From Paramacrobiotus richtersi (lineage: Eukaryota; Tardigrada; Eutardigrada; Parachela; Macrobiotidae), in contig JAQGAU010000333.1 of assembly GCA_034698045.1 (NCBI GenBank), forward strand, positions 1-30,789: a stretch of DNA of 30,789 bases. Direction: 5' to 3'. Below are positions 1 to 11,199 of this stretch, in pieces. The notes under the pieces were generated by a model that had not been told where the DNA came from, made no database searches, and saw only the letters and a program-made list of their open reading frames with translations. Each line of letters opens with the position of its first letter. The stretch's first letter is position 1. The translations under genes were made by a program, and so were the position numbers.

Positions 1-596
1 TCTGGACACTTGCATCAACACACCGAATGTGACGGAAAGTTAAATACCACCGAAACTTTTGTACTCGGCCAAAATTCATAGTTTTCAACGCGCGCTTCGT
101 TTCATTCGGTATTAGGATTTGACTCCTACAGTTCATGCGTGAAAAATTTGCAGGAAGAAGCGGTCGATCGATTTGATGTGTGTTGATTGAGGGGTTCATT
201 TTGCCGGTTGTTTATTTCGCTTTTTTATCGAGTTACGTTCCATGTATTGTAGTTGTGTCAGACAGAATATCTGAAACTCTGGTGCATTAACATCAGACTA
301 TCAGGAAGCTCTCCAACCGAAATTATCAACAGCAACATTGAAGTATAACAACAAGGTTTTTGATATTACATATGCAGGATTATGTCACGTTGAAATTTTC
401 ATAATAAAATTTAGAGTCAGCCTGAAAAGCCGACTTGGGAATATTGTAAAACAATACCAACTGTAACAGAAATATGATCAGGAAGATAGATTACATCAGG
501 AAGAAGCTTGATGAGAAAGCGGTTTACTATATGACATTGTGTTGTCACTTGTTTTGCAAAGTGCTAAACAAATCATTGTTATGCGGTTGTCATCAG
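1..596. other. AT-rich non-coding stretch, probably an intron of the first gene
   Basis: No coding pattern on either strand is convincing here. The stretch ends in a possible 3' splice site (CATCAG at 591-596) directly before the Pro/His-rich exon, so it is probably intron. An open frame runs upstream of that site from an ATG at 474, but those 41 residues look like translated intron: Lys/Cys-rich, with no similarity to the downstream composition. Confidence 0.4.
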
Positions 597-881
597 GTAC
601 ACGAGCCGGAACCCGCTAGTCCTCCTCCAGCCTACAGCTACAGTCCCCAGTCGACGGCGCAACGCCATCAGAACGGTCACCCCCACCACCAGTACGCCCA
701 TGCCCCGCCCGTCCAAGTCCTGCCCGTCTCCGCGTCCCCGATCCAGATGCCCCGGCATCACCATGGACCGCCGACCACGGGGGCCGAGTACATCCGGGCG
801 GGGTTGTACCAGCCGGAGTTCAATGCCAAACCCCGCGGACCAGCCACCCCACCCCAACAGGCACGCCAAAGCTTCGTCTGA
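597..881 (+). CDS. Terminal coding exon of a Pro/His/Gln-rich protein (partial)
   Basis: I do not recognise this gene. The exon encodes about 94 residues, starting VHEPEPASPPPAYSYSPQ and ending ARQSFV before a TGA at 879-881. It is dominated by Pro, His, Gln and Ala, with a PPPAY motif of the kind WW domains bind, and is predicted to be disordered. G+C is clearly higher than in the flanks, which supports coding. The 3' splice site at 595-596 is in frame with the open reading frame; earlier exons would lie left of the window. The final Ser-Phe-Val fits a class I PDZ-ligand pattern (S/T-x-hydrophobic at the C-terminus), which together with PPPAY would suit the cytoplasmic tail of a scaffold or membrane protein. 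That role is inference. If the frame really starts at the ATG at 474, the protein would be a 135-residue single-exon product; I think this less likely. Confidence 0.5.
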   Translation, partial: VHEPEPASPPPAYSYSPQSTAQRHQNGHPHHQYAHAPPVQVLPVSASPIQMPRHHHGPPTTGAEYIRAGLYQPEFNAKPRGPATPPQQARQSFV

Positions 882-2124
882 AACGCGACCACGTTTTGTT
901 GGTATCTTTTGTTTTTTCCTTATTCTCGCGGATGGGACCGAATTTATGATGGATTTGTTTTTTTATTTTTATCTTTTAACTGGCTGCTGTTTTTATATGC
1001 CTGGTGTGGTATACGATTTCTTTGTCCTTTACGGAATAGTATAGTTTTGATTTCGGATAGTTCGTTTTTGTGGAGAGCAGCTTTTCGGGTATCGGTTCAG
1101 TTGGAATTTTTTCGGATAGGTGTGGAACTGAACCGGAAGGGAGAGACTGGTTTTTACAGTTTTATCGTGCATTTTCTGCGGCACTGATACTTACGTTAGG
1201 AGTCGGTATTTTTCGTTCTGTATGGTTGTATGATTTTATGTTGCTTTTAGAAGAAAAAATGTAATGTATGTGTCTGTTTTTAACAGTAGCGTGCGGAATT
1301 CAGTATAAAGGAATACGGCTTGAAACAACCAAAGTCAACCGGATGCAAATTTTTAGTCAATACTTTTTGATATCATAATATATTATTATGCGAAAACAAC
1401 ATTTAATTTGATTCGTTCAGTACAAATACCGTATTTGAATACTAATTTGGACCGAGATCATCGAACTTTCTGCAAAATGTCTTACTCGCATATTTTAAAC
1501 AACGTTTTTTCGTCCTGTTACGGCAAAGTTTCCAATAATTATAGTGAGTCGCTGTTAGCGACTTACAGATATATCGCTCCGTTAATGAAACATTTGTCTC
1601 ATAACAAGTTAATACTTATAAATATTTATAAACAAAGACGATGGAATAATTAATGTCACTCCATATTCATAATTTCGCTGCAGCTGTATTTTGCGTGGTT
1701 CTTTTGCACGTGTCATAAAAGCCGGTCGTTTATGTGCTCATCCAGGGTACAAACCTTTCATGTGTGATTTGAACGGAAAGCAAAATTATTGTGAATCAAA
1801 CGGTTTGACTCTAGACCATATCTCGATATCTGCAGCCGGTTATCTGTCGCCTGTCTTCAAGGCAGTTTGCAAGTTTTGCAGGTACCGGTAACACAGAAAT
1901 GGATAATATCAACAGCGCACTTTGCTTCTGTCACTGCATACAACTGATAAGCAGCTGAGCTAGTGGTAAATCTTTACGACAAGAAAACAAGTTATTGCTA
2001 TATATATCCTCACTCCGAGTTTCTGGATATTTTTACCTTTATCCTCACTTGTCGCCCTGTGGGTTAACAGATCACCATAAAAATAAGCTATTTACATACC
2101 GATAATTAGCTGCTGTTTTACAAT
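882..2124. other. 3' untranslated and intergenic stretch before the reductase gene
   Basis: The first part (to about 1300) is T-rich and is probably the 3' untranslated region of the Pro/His-rich gene, although no clean AATAAA is seen. The rest is AT-rich intergenic DNA. Short open frames at 1408-1653 and 1691-1891 have no recognisable motif, and I treat them as chance. A TATATATA run near 2000, about 120 bases before the reductase ATG, could serve as a TATA element. Confidence 0.4.
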
Positions 2125-5100
2125 ATGGCCGGAACCAATCCACACATGAGCTACCAAACCCTGACAGGGACGGATCTCAATGTCTCGCGTATTTGTTTGG
2201 GTACTTGGCAGTTTAATGGAGGAGCGGCGGATATGACATGGGATCGCCAGGACGCAGCGGTAGGTACAGTAACTCTACATGCAGATAAGGACGTCTAGAT
2301 CTGGCACATATATATGGTCTGCACGAAAGTGCGTCTTGTGCAGGTTTTTAGGCATGCGTTGGCCTCGAAGCAATGCATTTTCAGACTGATTATATATTAG
2401 ACCACAGAACGTATACGTAAAATCTTTCATCCCAGTTTCGCAAAAATGACCTTGAACTTCGCCACCTACTACTTACAACATTTGATATATTTAAAGCTAA
2501 TATTAAAACTAACAAGATTATTATATAATATTATTATATTTACACATTTCGGTAAAAGATAAATGCCTCATTCACCGTATGCGTAGCACTTTCTCAGCAC
2601 GTCCGATAAAATTAATAGGCTTCTGAGCTTACGTCGCAAAACCTCACAAGTAAGAAATATATGGCATAAAACTATAAATTAATCATAACACACTGCTAGC
2701 CTACGTATAATTGTGTCTAACGTCAGATGGCCATGCCAAATTGTGGTAACGTTTTATCTGGCGAATTATGGAAAAATACTTACTGGAATTTCTTATAGAC
2801 ATCTAAAGCAATCGTGGATAAAGCGATCCAGCTGGGGATCAATTTTTTCGACACAGCTGAGGTTTACACCAATTCGGAGGAAGTGCTGGGAGGCATTTTG
2901 CAGGGTAGCGGTCAGCGCAGCCAGGTGATTATCGCCAGCAAATTTGGCCAATGTTTACCGGATGGACGAACCGGATATACTGCCCGTGAGATCGAAGAAC
3001 ATCTGACCAAATCGCTACAAACTTTACAGACATCATATATTGACTTGTATCAGGTAAAATGAACTTCATGTGCATGCGGTATCAAAACACAAAAATTCAG
3101 GCGGTTTGGTAACTATTACTGAGCATTCGGAAAAATGGTATATTACTTTATGTTGCGGTACGTAACTGCGAGATTGCTAAAAAACCGCATGTGGAAAATT
3201 TTCTGCAAAAGAGATTTTGTGTAAAATATGGCATGATATACCAATTTTTACACGTGTGAATTATGTAGATTCATTGGCCGATTTGTGTGGCCGACATGAA
3301 AGAAGCGGTGGAACAACTGGAACGCGAAGTGCAAAAGGGTCGTATTCGATATTATGGACATTGTAATTTCGGAGTACAGAATATGAATGAGTTCGAGGCT
3401 GCTGGAGGAAAGGCCGTTAGCTCACAGGTTAGTCAACATTTTACGAAAGTATTTCATTTTGTCAAGCAAATGAAAACCAACAGTCACGCATCCGCGTAGG
3501 GGACTCAGTATTATTTCCGGTGACCCTTTTCAAGATTTTCGCTTAAATACAGCGTGAAATACATGCTAGATAAGAATTAAGCACATCCCAGCAATTAAAA
3601 ATACACTTTGCAGTTGGCTTACAATTTATTATGGCGTCCCATTGAGCATGAGATACTGCCGAAAGTACGGGAACAGAACATATCCGTCCTGGCATATTCT
3701 CCTCTCCAACAAGGTTTACTTACCGGCAAATATCGGACCGTCGCTGATGTCCCCGATGGCCGCAAACGCACCCGTTTATTTAACAACAAGAGGTACGATA
3801 ATATGATAACTAACTTGCTGTATGTTTAAAATATATATATGAAATGTAAAAATTATGCTAAGCGTTCTGCTGCTCTCTGTTTTTCATTACATCTGCATTT
3901 CAATTGTTTAGTTCGTCCGTCGCAAGGCATGGCCAAACAGGGCTGGAAACAGAAACTTTCCAGGTAATTTATTAAGTATTAATTTAAGTATATCTGTATG
4001 TTGGCATCATGTGCGAAAGGTCAGCGAGTATTCCAATTTTATACTTACTTTCCAGGCATGATCCATAGACAGGTGACTACAGTAAAACTTGTGTACATTG
4101 AACACTCGCCGTTCCAGCGTTTTTGTTCAATGTAGCAGTGTGTTCAATGTACAAAATGTCCCCCCTCCCCAACCCCCAGGGGGGTGAGATAAATTAGCCG
4201 CCGCCATATATGTCATACATATTATAATAAGGTGGGTATCTGCGATGGTACTGCCGACGTATGCTATCCTGCCAGATATTTTTCCAATTATAAGCAGGAC
4301 ACAAGGTCCAAGTGAAAAAGCCCAAACGGCCAATTTACAGTCTGCATACATCTATTGTAATGAATACTGGTGTAAAATGTTGCACTAATAGTGGACATTG
4401 CTATTTTACGTGTTAACTGCGAGAAGTTCTGTGTATATTGAATTTTCGATATGCCGACACCTGTTCTCCGGGCTACGGCCAATTAAAAATAACTGCCTAA
4501 TGTAACGAAACTGATTCTGAAGCAATTCCTAGAAGCTTCTATCGCTTGATCGAAAGTGTTGCACATGATTTGGCGCTAAAATCAGGGATTTTGGGCTAAA
4601 AAAGGGCACTTTTTGTGTGTTTGTTCAATTCACGGAGGGCGGTTCTACCGTGCCCGTGACACGGGAAATGTTCAATGTACACCTTACAAAGGTGTTCAGT
4701 GTACAAAGGGTCCCCCCTATGTTATATTCTACGGGACGCGCCGGTTCCATTGAACGCGTTCAATGTAGCAGCTTGTTCAAAGTACGCGAGTGTTCAAAGT
4801 CACAGGTTTTACTGTAATTACATATGACGAGAAAGTTGTTGAGATATACAAGCACAGCAGCAGTTTTCTGCCCGAGCATCCGTTTGCATTTTGATTTCTT
4901 TAGGCACTCGATAGCATCCGAGAGATTTGCACGGAGAATAAACTGGACATGTCTACTGCTTCACTGTCGTGGTTGTTGGGAGAACCAAATGTAGCCAGCG
5001 TAATTGTCGGATGTAGCAAACCCGACCAACTGACAGCTAACACCAGAATCCTGCATCTGGATTCGGTAAGAACTCTGGCTGTAAATGCATAAGATTATAC

Positions 5101-5483
5101 CGCCCTTTACCTTTTTATGGCAGTAAGTTGTGCCGAAATATAAAATCCGAAATAGCCCCATTTCATTTTGTTTTCTTGAAAGTTGTGAACGAACGTAAAA
5201 TATCATATAAAATCAAGCCAGCTTTCGAACAAGGATGTGTAATGTATATCCTCACAAATAAATTAAATGTGATAGTTTGTAGTCACAGCATCATTCAACA
5301 GCGTATAATTATAAAGCAAGTTGTGCAAAAAATGTGTGGACGTATGTATGAAGCTATCTGTGCGAAAATCTCGTTTTCATCTTCCAGAACATCCAGGATA
5401 AATTGCGTGCAGCGACTGACCACCTGAAGGACGTCCTGGGTACCAACGCTGATTTGTGGTTGTCGGAATCCCGTATTAAATAA
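2125..5483 (+). CDS. Aldo-keto reductase, seven exons, 343 residues
   Basis: NAD(P)H-dependent oxidoreductase of the aldo-keto reductase superfamily, a cytosolic (alpha/beta)8 barrel that reduces carbonyl compounds; the substrate is unknown. Exons: 2125-2263, 2809-3053, 3269-3427, 3614-3792, 3912-3963, 4904-5065 and 5388-5483. All junctions are GT-AG and phases chain through 1032 bases. The catalytic tetrad is complete: Asp61 and Tyr66 (FFDTAEVY), Lys91 (ASKFG) and His130 (IHWP). Later family blocks follow: GRIRYYGHCNFG, LAYNLLWRPIE, VLAYSPLQQGLLTGKY and, near the C-terminus, the cofactor segment VGCSKPDQLTANTR. The length is normal. The domain order and the short IHWP-to-helix loop look more like plant and bacterial barrel reductases (YajO or At1g06690 type) than the usual animal AKR1 enzymes, so function should not be copied from AKR1. 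Intron 5 (940 bases) holds a DNA-transposon relic. Confidence 0.93.
4080..4814. mobile_element. Non-autonomous TA-flanked DNA transposon (Tc1/mariner-pogo-like MITE)
   Basis: A 735-base element lies inside intron 5 of the reductase gene. The left end starts CAGTAAAACTTGTG and the right end, read on the minus strand, starts CAGTAAAACCTGTG. Imperfect inverted repeats of about 30 bases both finish TTGAACACTCGC. The dinucleotide TA flanks each end (4078-4079 and 4815-4816), as expected for target duplication by Tc1/mariner elements; a CAGT terminus is typical of the pogo branch. Subterminal regions carry at least eight copies of a 10-12 base word around TGTTCAATGTAC in both orientations (for example near 4091, 4123, 4141, 4669, 4693, 4747, 4758, 4774 and 4791). 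No transposase frame is visible, so it would depend on an autonomous relative elsewhere. Confidence 0.72.
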
Positions 5484-5968
5484 AAGCGCTGTCCACCAAT
5501 ATATACACGACCGTTAAAGATTCACTTCCGCTGCACACTTTCTCTGCGGCGCCAAACATCCGCGAAATTATCCAAAAGTGCTCATTTTTTCATCACTGGC
5601 GAACATATCTGGCTGAATGACAGTAGACCTACTACTACACATATCTGATTATCAATGGCGTAATTCAATGGCAATAAATGCATTCACTGGAAAAATAATA
5701 ACGGTGCAGTCCAAAAGCTTTATACTTTGCGAAAAATCAAAAAAAAACTGATAAAAAATAAATTCGTCGAATAAGAGTTTGTCATACAGCTCATTCTGTA
5801 TCCGTGGCATTTGGTGACCGTAACGGATGAAAATTCCTTTAATAATAACATCAGTTGTGCTGTAAATTTTGTATCAGAAAAACATGAATCTAAATTATCT
5901 CTTGTATTGCACTGGCAACAAAATCTATGGAGAAAATGCAAAACAACATACAAACTGATTCCCATCAA
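5484..5968. other. Convergent intergenic region between reductase and GST genes
   Basis: Holds the 3' ends of two genes that point towards each other. AATAAA occurs at 5479-5484, overlapping the reductase stop, and at 5673-5678, the more likely reductase polyadenylation signal. I see no clear AATAAA for the minus-strand GST gene. No coding segment is seen. Confidence 0.5.
5673..5678 (+). terminator. Polyadenylation signal AATAAA of the reductase gene
   Basis: Canonical AATAAA about 190 bases after the reductase stop codon, on the same strand, with A/T-rich sequence following. Confidence 0.5.
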
Positions 5969-7373
5969 TCAGTCCGAACACTCTTTATCGTATTTATTGT
6001 CCTTGACCATCTGGCGAATTTTGGGCGCAATCTGGTACAATACTTTCGTGGCTTCCTCGTAATGCGGACTGGTCGTCTTCCGTACCCGCTGCATCCATTC
6101 CTTCAGGGTGGGATGCTGGTTGGGGAGATCAATGCCGATGCCCAACAGCTGTTCAATTTCACAACAGGCCTGCAGATCAGCAATGCTGATTTTATCGCCG
6201 AGAAAGAACTGTCGATCACCGAGGAAGTAGGAGCAAATATCCTCCATACTCTTGTCACAGCCTTTACGAAAGAACTCGGCTTGCTTGGTGTCGACGGGGC
6301 GTTGTTTCATCACAGGGATCAGAAACTGCAAAAGATACAACAAATATAAGGAATACATAAATATATATCAAAAATGCATAAGAAATATAGTTCCTTAGAA
6401 CATTCGAGACAAAGTTCGTGTATTTTCTAAGCGTTTAAAATTTATTAATTCAAAGCAGCTCTTAGAGATTCTTCCTGATTACCTACAGTAAGTACTGGAC
6501 AGTCTGCAGATATTTCGGAAATAAGATTATAAGCTGCTAAATTTTAAGAATTCAAAACAATCTGCCGACGGAGTACGCTAAGCACAAACGCAAAGCGAAA
6601 ACGAACCAATTAAAAATAATTCTTTGTAAAATGAAATATCCAGTATTTTTAAAATATATTTCAGCTGCATGGCTTTATACAACATAGCCTGGAAAAAAAA
6701 CATTTCTTATAAAAATTTAAAATTATTTATACTGCTGACTTTGCTTTAGGTATTCACTGCCTATTCAGGTTAGCAATCATATCGCAGGCTAATATAACTG
6801 AAAGCGTTATTTCGCCAAAGTTCCATAAAGAGAAAGATGAAACACTTGCCCTTTGCCGGAAGTACATCGCACACTGCCGCGTGTTCAAATGGTGCCAATC
6901 CAAATATTCATCGACTTTCGCGCGCTGCTGATTATCTTTCGGATACCAAAAGCTCTTTTCGTTGGTTAGGTGCTTGTTAGCCAAGTACCTCATGATCGTC
7001 CCGCTAGAACATATCGTAAGTGATGACTCTACTACGAGGCTAAACACGCAACTGCGCATAAATAACCATATGCATGCTCTGACGACTGACATTTGTGAGA
7101 AGTAAAATTAATACTGTCAACGTGAACATCAGCATCTCCCGACCATTCTTCCTACCTTTCAGTCAACGAGAAATCTCCCTCCTCCAAAGTTGGAACTTTC
7201 TTGAAAGGGTTCACTTTAGCGTACTCGTCGTCGAACTGTTCCAGTTTACGGAGTGCAACATGCTTCTCTTGGAACGGAATGTTGGTGGCGCGAGCGAAAA
7301 TCACAACAGCTCGCGATGGCTGCGACATCAAATCAAAATACAGTTTCAGCTTCGACCCACTGGCGCCGGCCAT
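5969..7373 (-). CDS. Glutathione S-transferase, theta class, three exons, 242 residues
   Basis: Cytosolic glutathione conjugation enzyme. Minus-strand exons in coding order: 7373-7156, 7003-6850 and 6325-5969. The joined frame is 729 bases, normal for the class. The N-terminal thioredoxin-like domain has the theta signature YFDLMSQPSRAV with Ser17 in the catalytic position, then VNPFKKVPTLEEGDF and, across the first splice, LTESGTIMRYLA (the glutathione gamma-glutamyl contact Glu-Ser). The helical domain includes FWYPKD, VDEYLDWHHLNTR, FLIPVM and FFLGDKISIADLQACCEIEQL. Intron 1 (7004-7155) is GT-AG. Intron 2 (6326-6849) appears to use a GC donor (AAAGG followed by GCAAGTG), which keeps the frame and gives the expected MYFRQR-FLIPVM join. 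The gene is divergent from the Fuseless-like gene with about 760 bases between starts, and convergent with the reductase. Confidence 0.93.
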
Positions 7374-8137
7374 TTTGCGCGAGTTAGTAAGTCAGTTCTC
7401 TGATTTCAAATTGCAGGGTCTCAGGAGCTTCTGGCGTAGAGACACCTTAGTAATAGGAAGATTAGAACAATCAGGAACGCTCCTCCCGACAAATAAATTC
7501 ACAAATAACAGCTGCAAAACTGACTATTTGCAAAATTTGCAAAAATAAGTCGAGGCTGGTGTCCCCCTCTGAGGGGTAGCTGTCTTCTTGAGCCGCTTTA
7601 TGGCCGTGAATTATAATGCGATAACCTTTGAATTTGTCATGAAACAATCCAAGAGCATTTAGTAAGTAAAGTTCAACATTCGTTGTGTTTATTATAATTA
7701 AACTAATTAACCGTATCCTAGCTCAATAAGTATTTATCCTTTACCGTTTTCGTCATTCCAGTGCGGTAGTCGATGGCAATAATTACGAAGTAATGACGTA
7801 TATGTATCACATGATACTTCATGATACTTATAAAAAGTTCGCAAATGCCCCCAGTCCAAATATGACAAATTTCCTTAAAGCTGTATACAAGTTTTCGATG
7901 GACTTTAGACAGAAATCAGAACAATGCAATGTTAAATGGTGAACATTCAGTCGAGTCTGGTTGTGTTTGGCTTTGAGTGATTTTTCGCAGTTACGCAAAG
8001 ATTTATGCGGTCGGCATAAATATTGTGGTTAAGAGTAATTAAGTTAGGAAGTACGAAACTGTTATGAGTTATGAAACAGCCCAAGTAAAATCGCTAATTT
8101 ATTTCAGAAAAAACTAGTTGCAATTTTTCTTTTGCAA
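7374..8137. other. Divergent promoter region between GST and Fuseless-like genes
   Basis: Contains the upstream regions of two genes transcribed away from each other. A possible 3' splice site (ATTTCAG ending at 8107) lies 30 bases before the Fuseless-like ATG, so a 5' untranslated or short upstream coding exon may lie in this stretch. No TATA element stands out. Confidence 0.4.
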
Positions 8138-11100
8138 ATGCATACTTTGACGGCGCATTTTCTGAATAATGTGATAGCTGTTTTTTTGCTGGCACCGCTG
8201 ATAGTTTTATTTTGGCGCGGAGGATTTATGCTGTTACTTCATTATAACACCAACAGCCGTTTTCCCTATTTACCGGCTATTCTGGAAATCGGTGCTGGGA
8301 TTGCTGGCGGACTTCTGTTCAGTTATACTCAGGGTTGGATGGGAAAGCTGAGCAATGGGATTCGATCACCTGTTGCTCAGCTAATTATTCGTAGATGGTA
8401 AGTTTATAAACTTACTCCATAAACTCCATAATTATGGAGTTCGATAGTTACTGTTAACAATTTACAAATTATTAGCTTTTATTATATTGTTAAAACATTC
8501 TAGTCACTAGCAAAATATATAACCTATCAGTAGAGTATAACCTTGATTATCTGTAACTACAGATTATATGTTACATAATCCGACTGTGATGTTCCCAAGC
8601 GGCTATCGCAAATTGTAATGCAGATGTTTAAGAATTTCTGATTATGTTTTCCCATTTTCCCGTGTTACGCTTGCACACATTATTGCACGCATTTCCGTCA
8701 ATAAAGTATTAGTACAGATGGCAATTATCAGTGTCTGAACGGTTACCAGAAATGCATGATTTGTAGGTACAGCTACTTTTTTTCATGGTGCGTTGTTTGC
8801 GAATGGAAAGGTTAGTAACAACTTGTGGAAGACGTTCGTGTTTTGCTTCTTTGTTGGGTTGCTTCTAGATGTATCTTTATAATATTATCACCAGTATGCC
8901 TTATATGGCTTTAAATTGGAATAAGACCTAGTACCATAAAATCCGCCATTTGTTTAGCTGGCTTTTGAGTACTTACGTTAACGGTACCGCATAATAAATT
9001 ACACAACCGGTATCCAACCATATATCATTCCAAAGTGACATGACAAACCTATAGTTAGTCCGTATTACAATCGCTTTGCAAACAATTTCTTCCAGGTGTT
9101 TGGAGACTATGGGATTTATTCATGGAAGAGTCAGGATGGAAAACAGGACTGGCTTCTCTCCTGGCCGGTGTTATACCGCTATTACTGACACGTTGTTTCC
9201 GAAACGCCGTTGCACCACCGCTGGCTACGGTGTCCGATCTAACCGAAACATTCTTCTTGATACCAACGAGATTCCATACAAAAGTAATTAATCATACATT
9301 AATCTACCGAAAGCTAATGAGAAATGAGTATCCAATTAAAAAAGTATCCAAATGAGTATTAAAAAGCGATCAAATCGTCTAGGAAAGGGTGCGATAGCCA
9401 TAGCAAGAGTTCGAACGGTAAAGTTAAAAATGTATTAAAAGAAGCATAATTTACTAAGTACCACATTCGCTTTGGTATTACGATAATACGATTGCGCATA
9501 TGCTTACCGCAAATCACTTTAATTAATTACGTGTACAATGTGCGTAAAGTATCCAATAAAGAAGCGAAGTCGACGGATCCATGAAAAGTTTTCACACAGA
9601 TTAACAAATCAAAAATAATATAACGCTAATTTTATATATAAGGTTTTTTTCTGCTTCACTTACTCAATCAAAAATAATATATTTACTGAACACGTACGAC
9701 AACACTGTACCAGCAGTGCTACATACCCTAAAATCATTATTCGAGGTGACGTTATACTGGTTACAATTAGATATAAACGTGACCGATGGTGCACACCATA
9801 TTTAAAATAATTTTGTGTACATCCTTACACAGCGCTCCAAACCCATTGTACATTTCTTGGACAACGTCTTTTCAATAGCCATCGTGATTCCACTGATTAC
9901 GTGCACGTGGCGCGGTTTATGGCTTCTTCTGGATTATTGTATGGAAATACCGTCAAACGAATTCCTGTTGGGAAAAGAGCGTTTCTGGTCATTTTTGGCA
10001 TCGACCATTTCCGGCTTGGTTGTGGCCATAATAGCCGTCCTTCTGCAGAAGCCAGCGTCTATGGTCTCCATTTATTTAGAGAAGCAGGAGCTTTCGTTAG
10101 GGAAAATCATTTTTGAAGATCTTTTCATGGGGGTTGCTGTATTTGCCAGTGTGAATTTATGGAGAGGAATCTGGGGGCTCTATGATGAGTTCTTCTTTCC
10201 GGCCAAATTGGGTACTTCTATGCAGGACGCTGATTCGCTATGTTGTTAGCTACTCGTTTACCTAATTATTTTAAAATTATAACAATTCAAACGTTCCGTT
10301 CAATATGTAAAATACAGTTAGTTCAGTTTGGTTGTAGTTTACAGATTATACAACATCGGCATGGCTAAGTCACATCCTTGGATTTTGGGGGCTTGCCTTA
10401 ATGTTCCACACTAGTTCTGCGGTTATGAAAGGTAATGACGTTACACGTTATTTTTAAATCATTGCTCTAAACACCGAATTGTACACATGCCAGAAAGTGC
10501 ATATAATCAAAAGGTCATCGCTAAGTGTGCTGATTTACGTCGATATCGAAAGACAGCATATTGCCGCTGTTTTTTCAGGTGTTCAGTATGATGGAGAGCA
10601 CACGGATGGAGGTTAGATTCAAACGAAATTTAACAAATTTTACTAATTCTAAAACTTGTGCGAAGAAAGTTATTCGATCAATAGTTCAATCAAAAGTATA
10701 TGTATAAATATTTATATTGAGATGGTTCAGTGAAGATGGTGCCGACATGGTACCAACGTCCTGACGGCAAATTTCTATATGTATATTGCAGCGGGTTGTT
10801 GGTTTCCGGCGAAATGCCTTTCCGTGTTCGACCACTTTTTACAGGTAAAATCTTTGTACTGTGCATATAAGATTTCTATATAAAGATCCCATCACAGATG
10901 AACATGTTTATTATCTGCAGCCTGCCGATGGTACCGACATCGAAGGTGATGGAAGCCAGGATCCAGAGACAGCCTCCTTAACGGATGCTGTATCTGCCCA
11001 ACCGGTGCTTACTCTGGATGATTTGGCGGACGGAGATCCATGTGAGACAGCCAAACTGCGTCGTGCTAGCACACTCCATCATGCACATCCGGATCGCATG

Positions 11101-11199
11101 CGTCGTTCATCGCATTTAAGTGCCAATCTGCGCTTTTTTCGAAACTCTAGTGCTGGTCACTTGTACAAGCACGAAAACCATAATCACACGGAACCGTGA
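8138..11199 (+). CDS. fusl: Fuseless-like eight-pass transmembrane protein, eight exons, 440 residues
   Basis: Resembles Fuseless, which in Drosophila is a presynaptic multi-pass protein needed for calcium-channel organisation; that role is from the family. Exons: 8138-8397, 8767-8810, 9096-9283, 9833-10211, 10345-10431, 10579-10611, 10792-10844 and 10921-11199. Every phase matches, giving 1323 bases. Eight hydrophobic segments are visible, as two four-helix halves: HFLNNVIAVFLLAPLIVLFWRG (7-28) pairs with HFLDNVFSIAIVIPLITCTWRG (171-192), and CEWKGVWRLWDLF (98-110) pairs with NLWRGIWGLYDEF (272-284). A W-R/K-G triad thus recurs at Trp26, Trp100, Trp190 and Trp274. The C-terminal exon (349-440) is a polar cytoplasmic-type tail rich in Ser, Asp and His. 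Least certain are the start (the frame stays open upstream to a possible splice site at 8107) and the last acceptor at 10920, picked because it alone keeps phase. Confidence 0.82.

Noticed and set aside
9400-9430. tRNA-like T-loop word GTTCGAAC
   Set aside because: No cloverleaf arms or promoter boxes at the right spacing were found around it.
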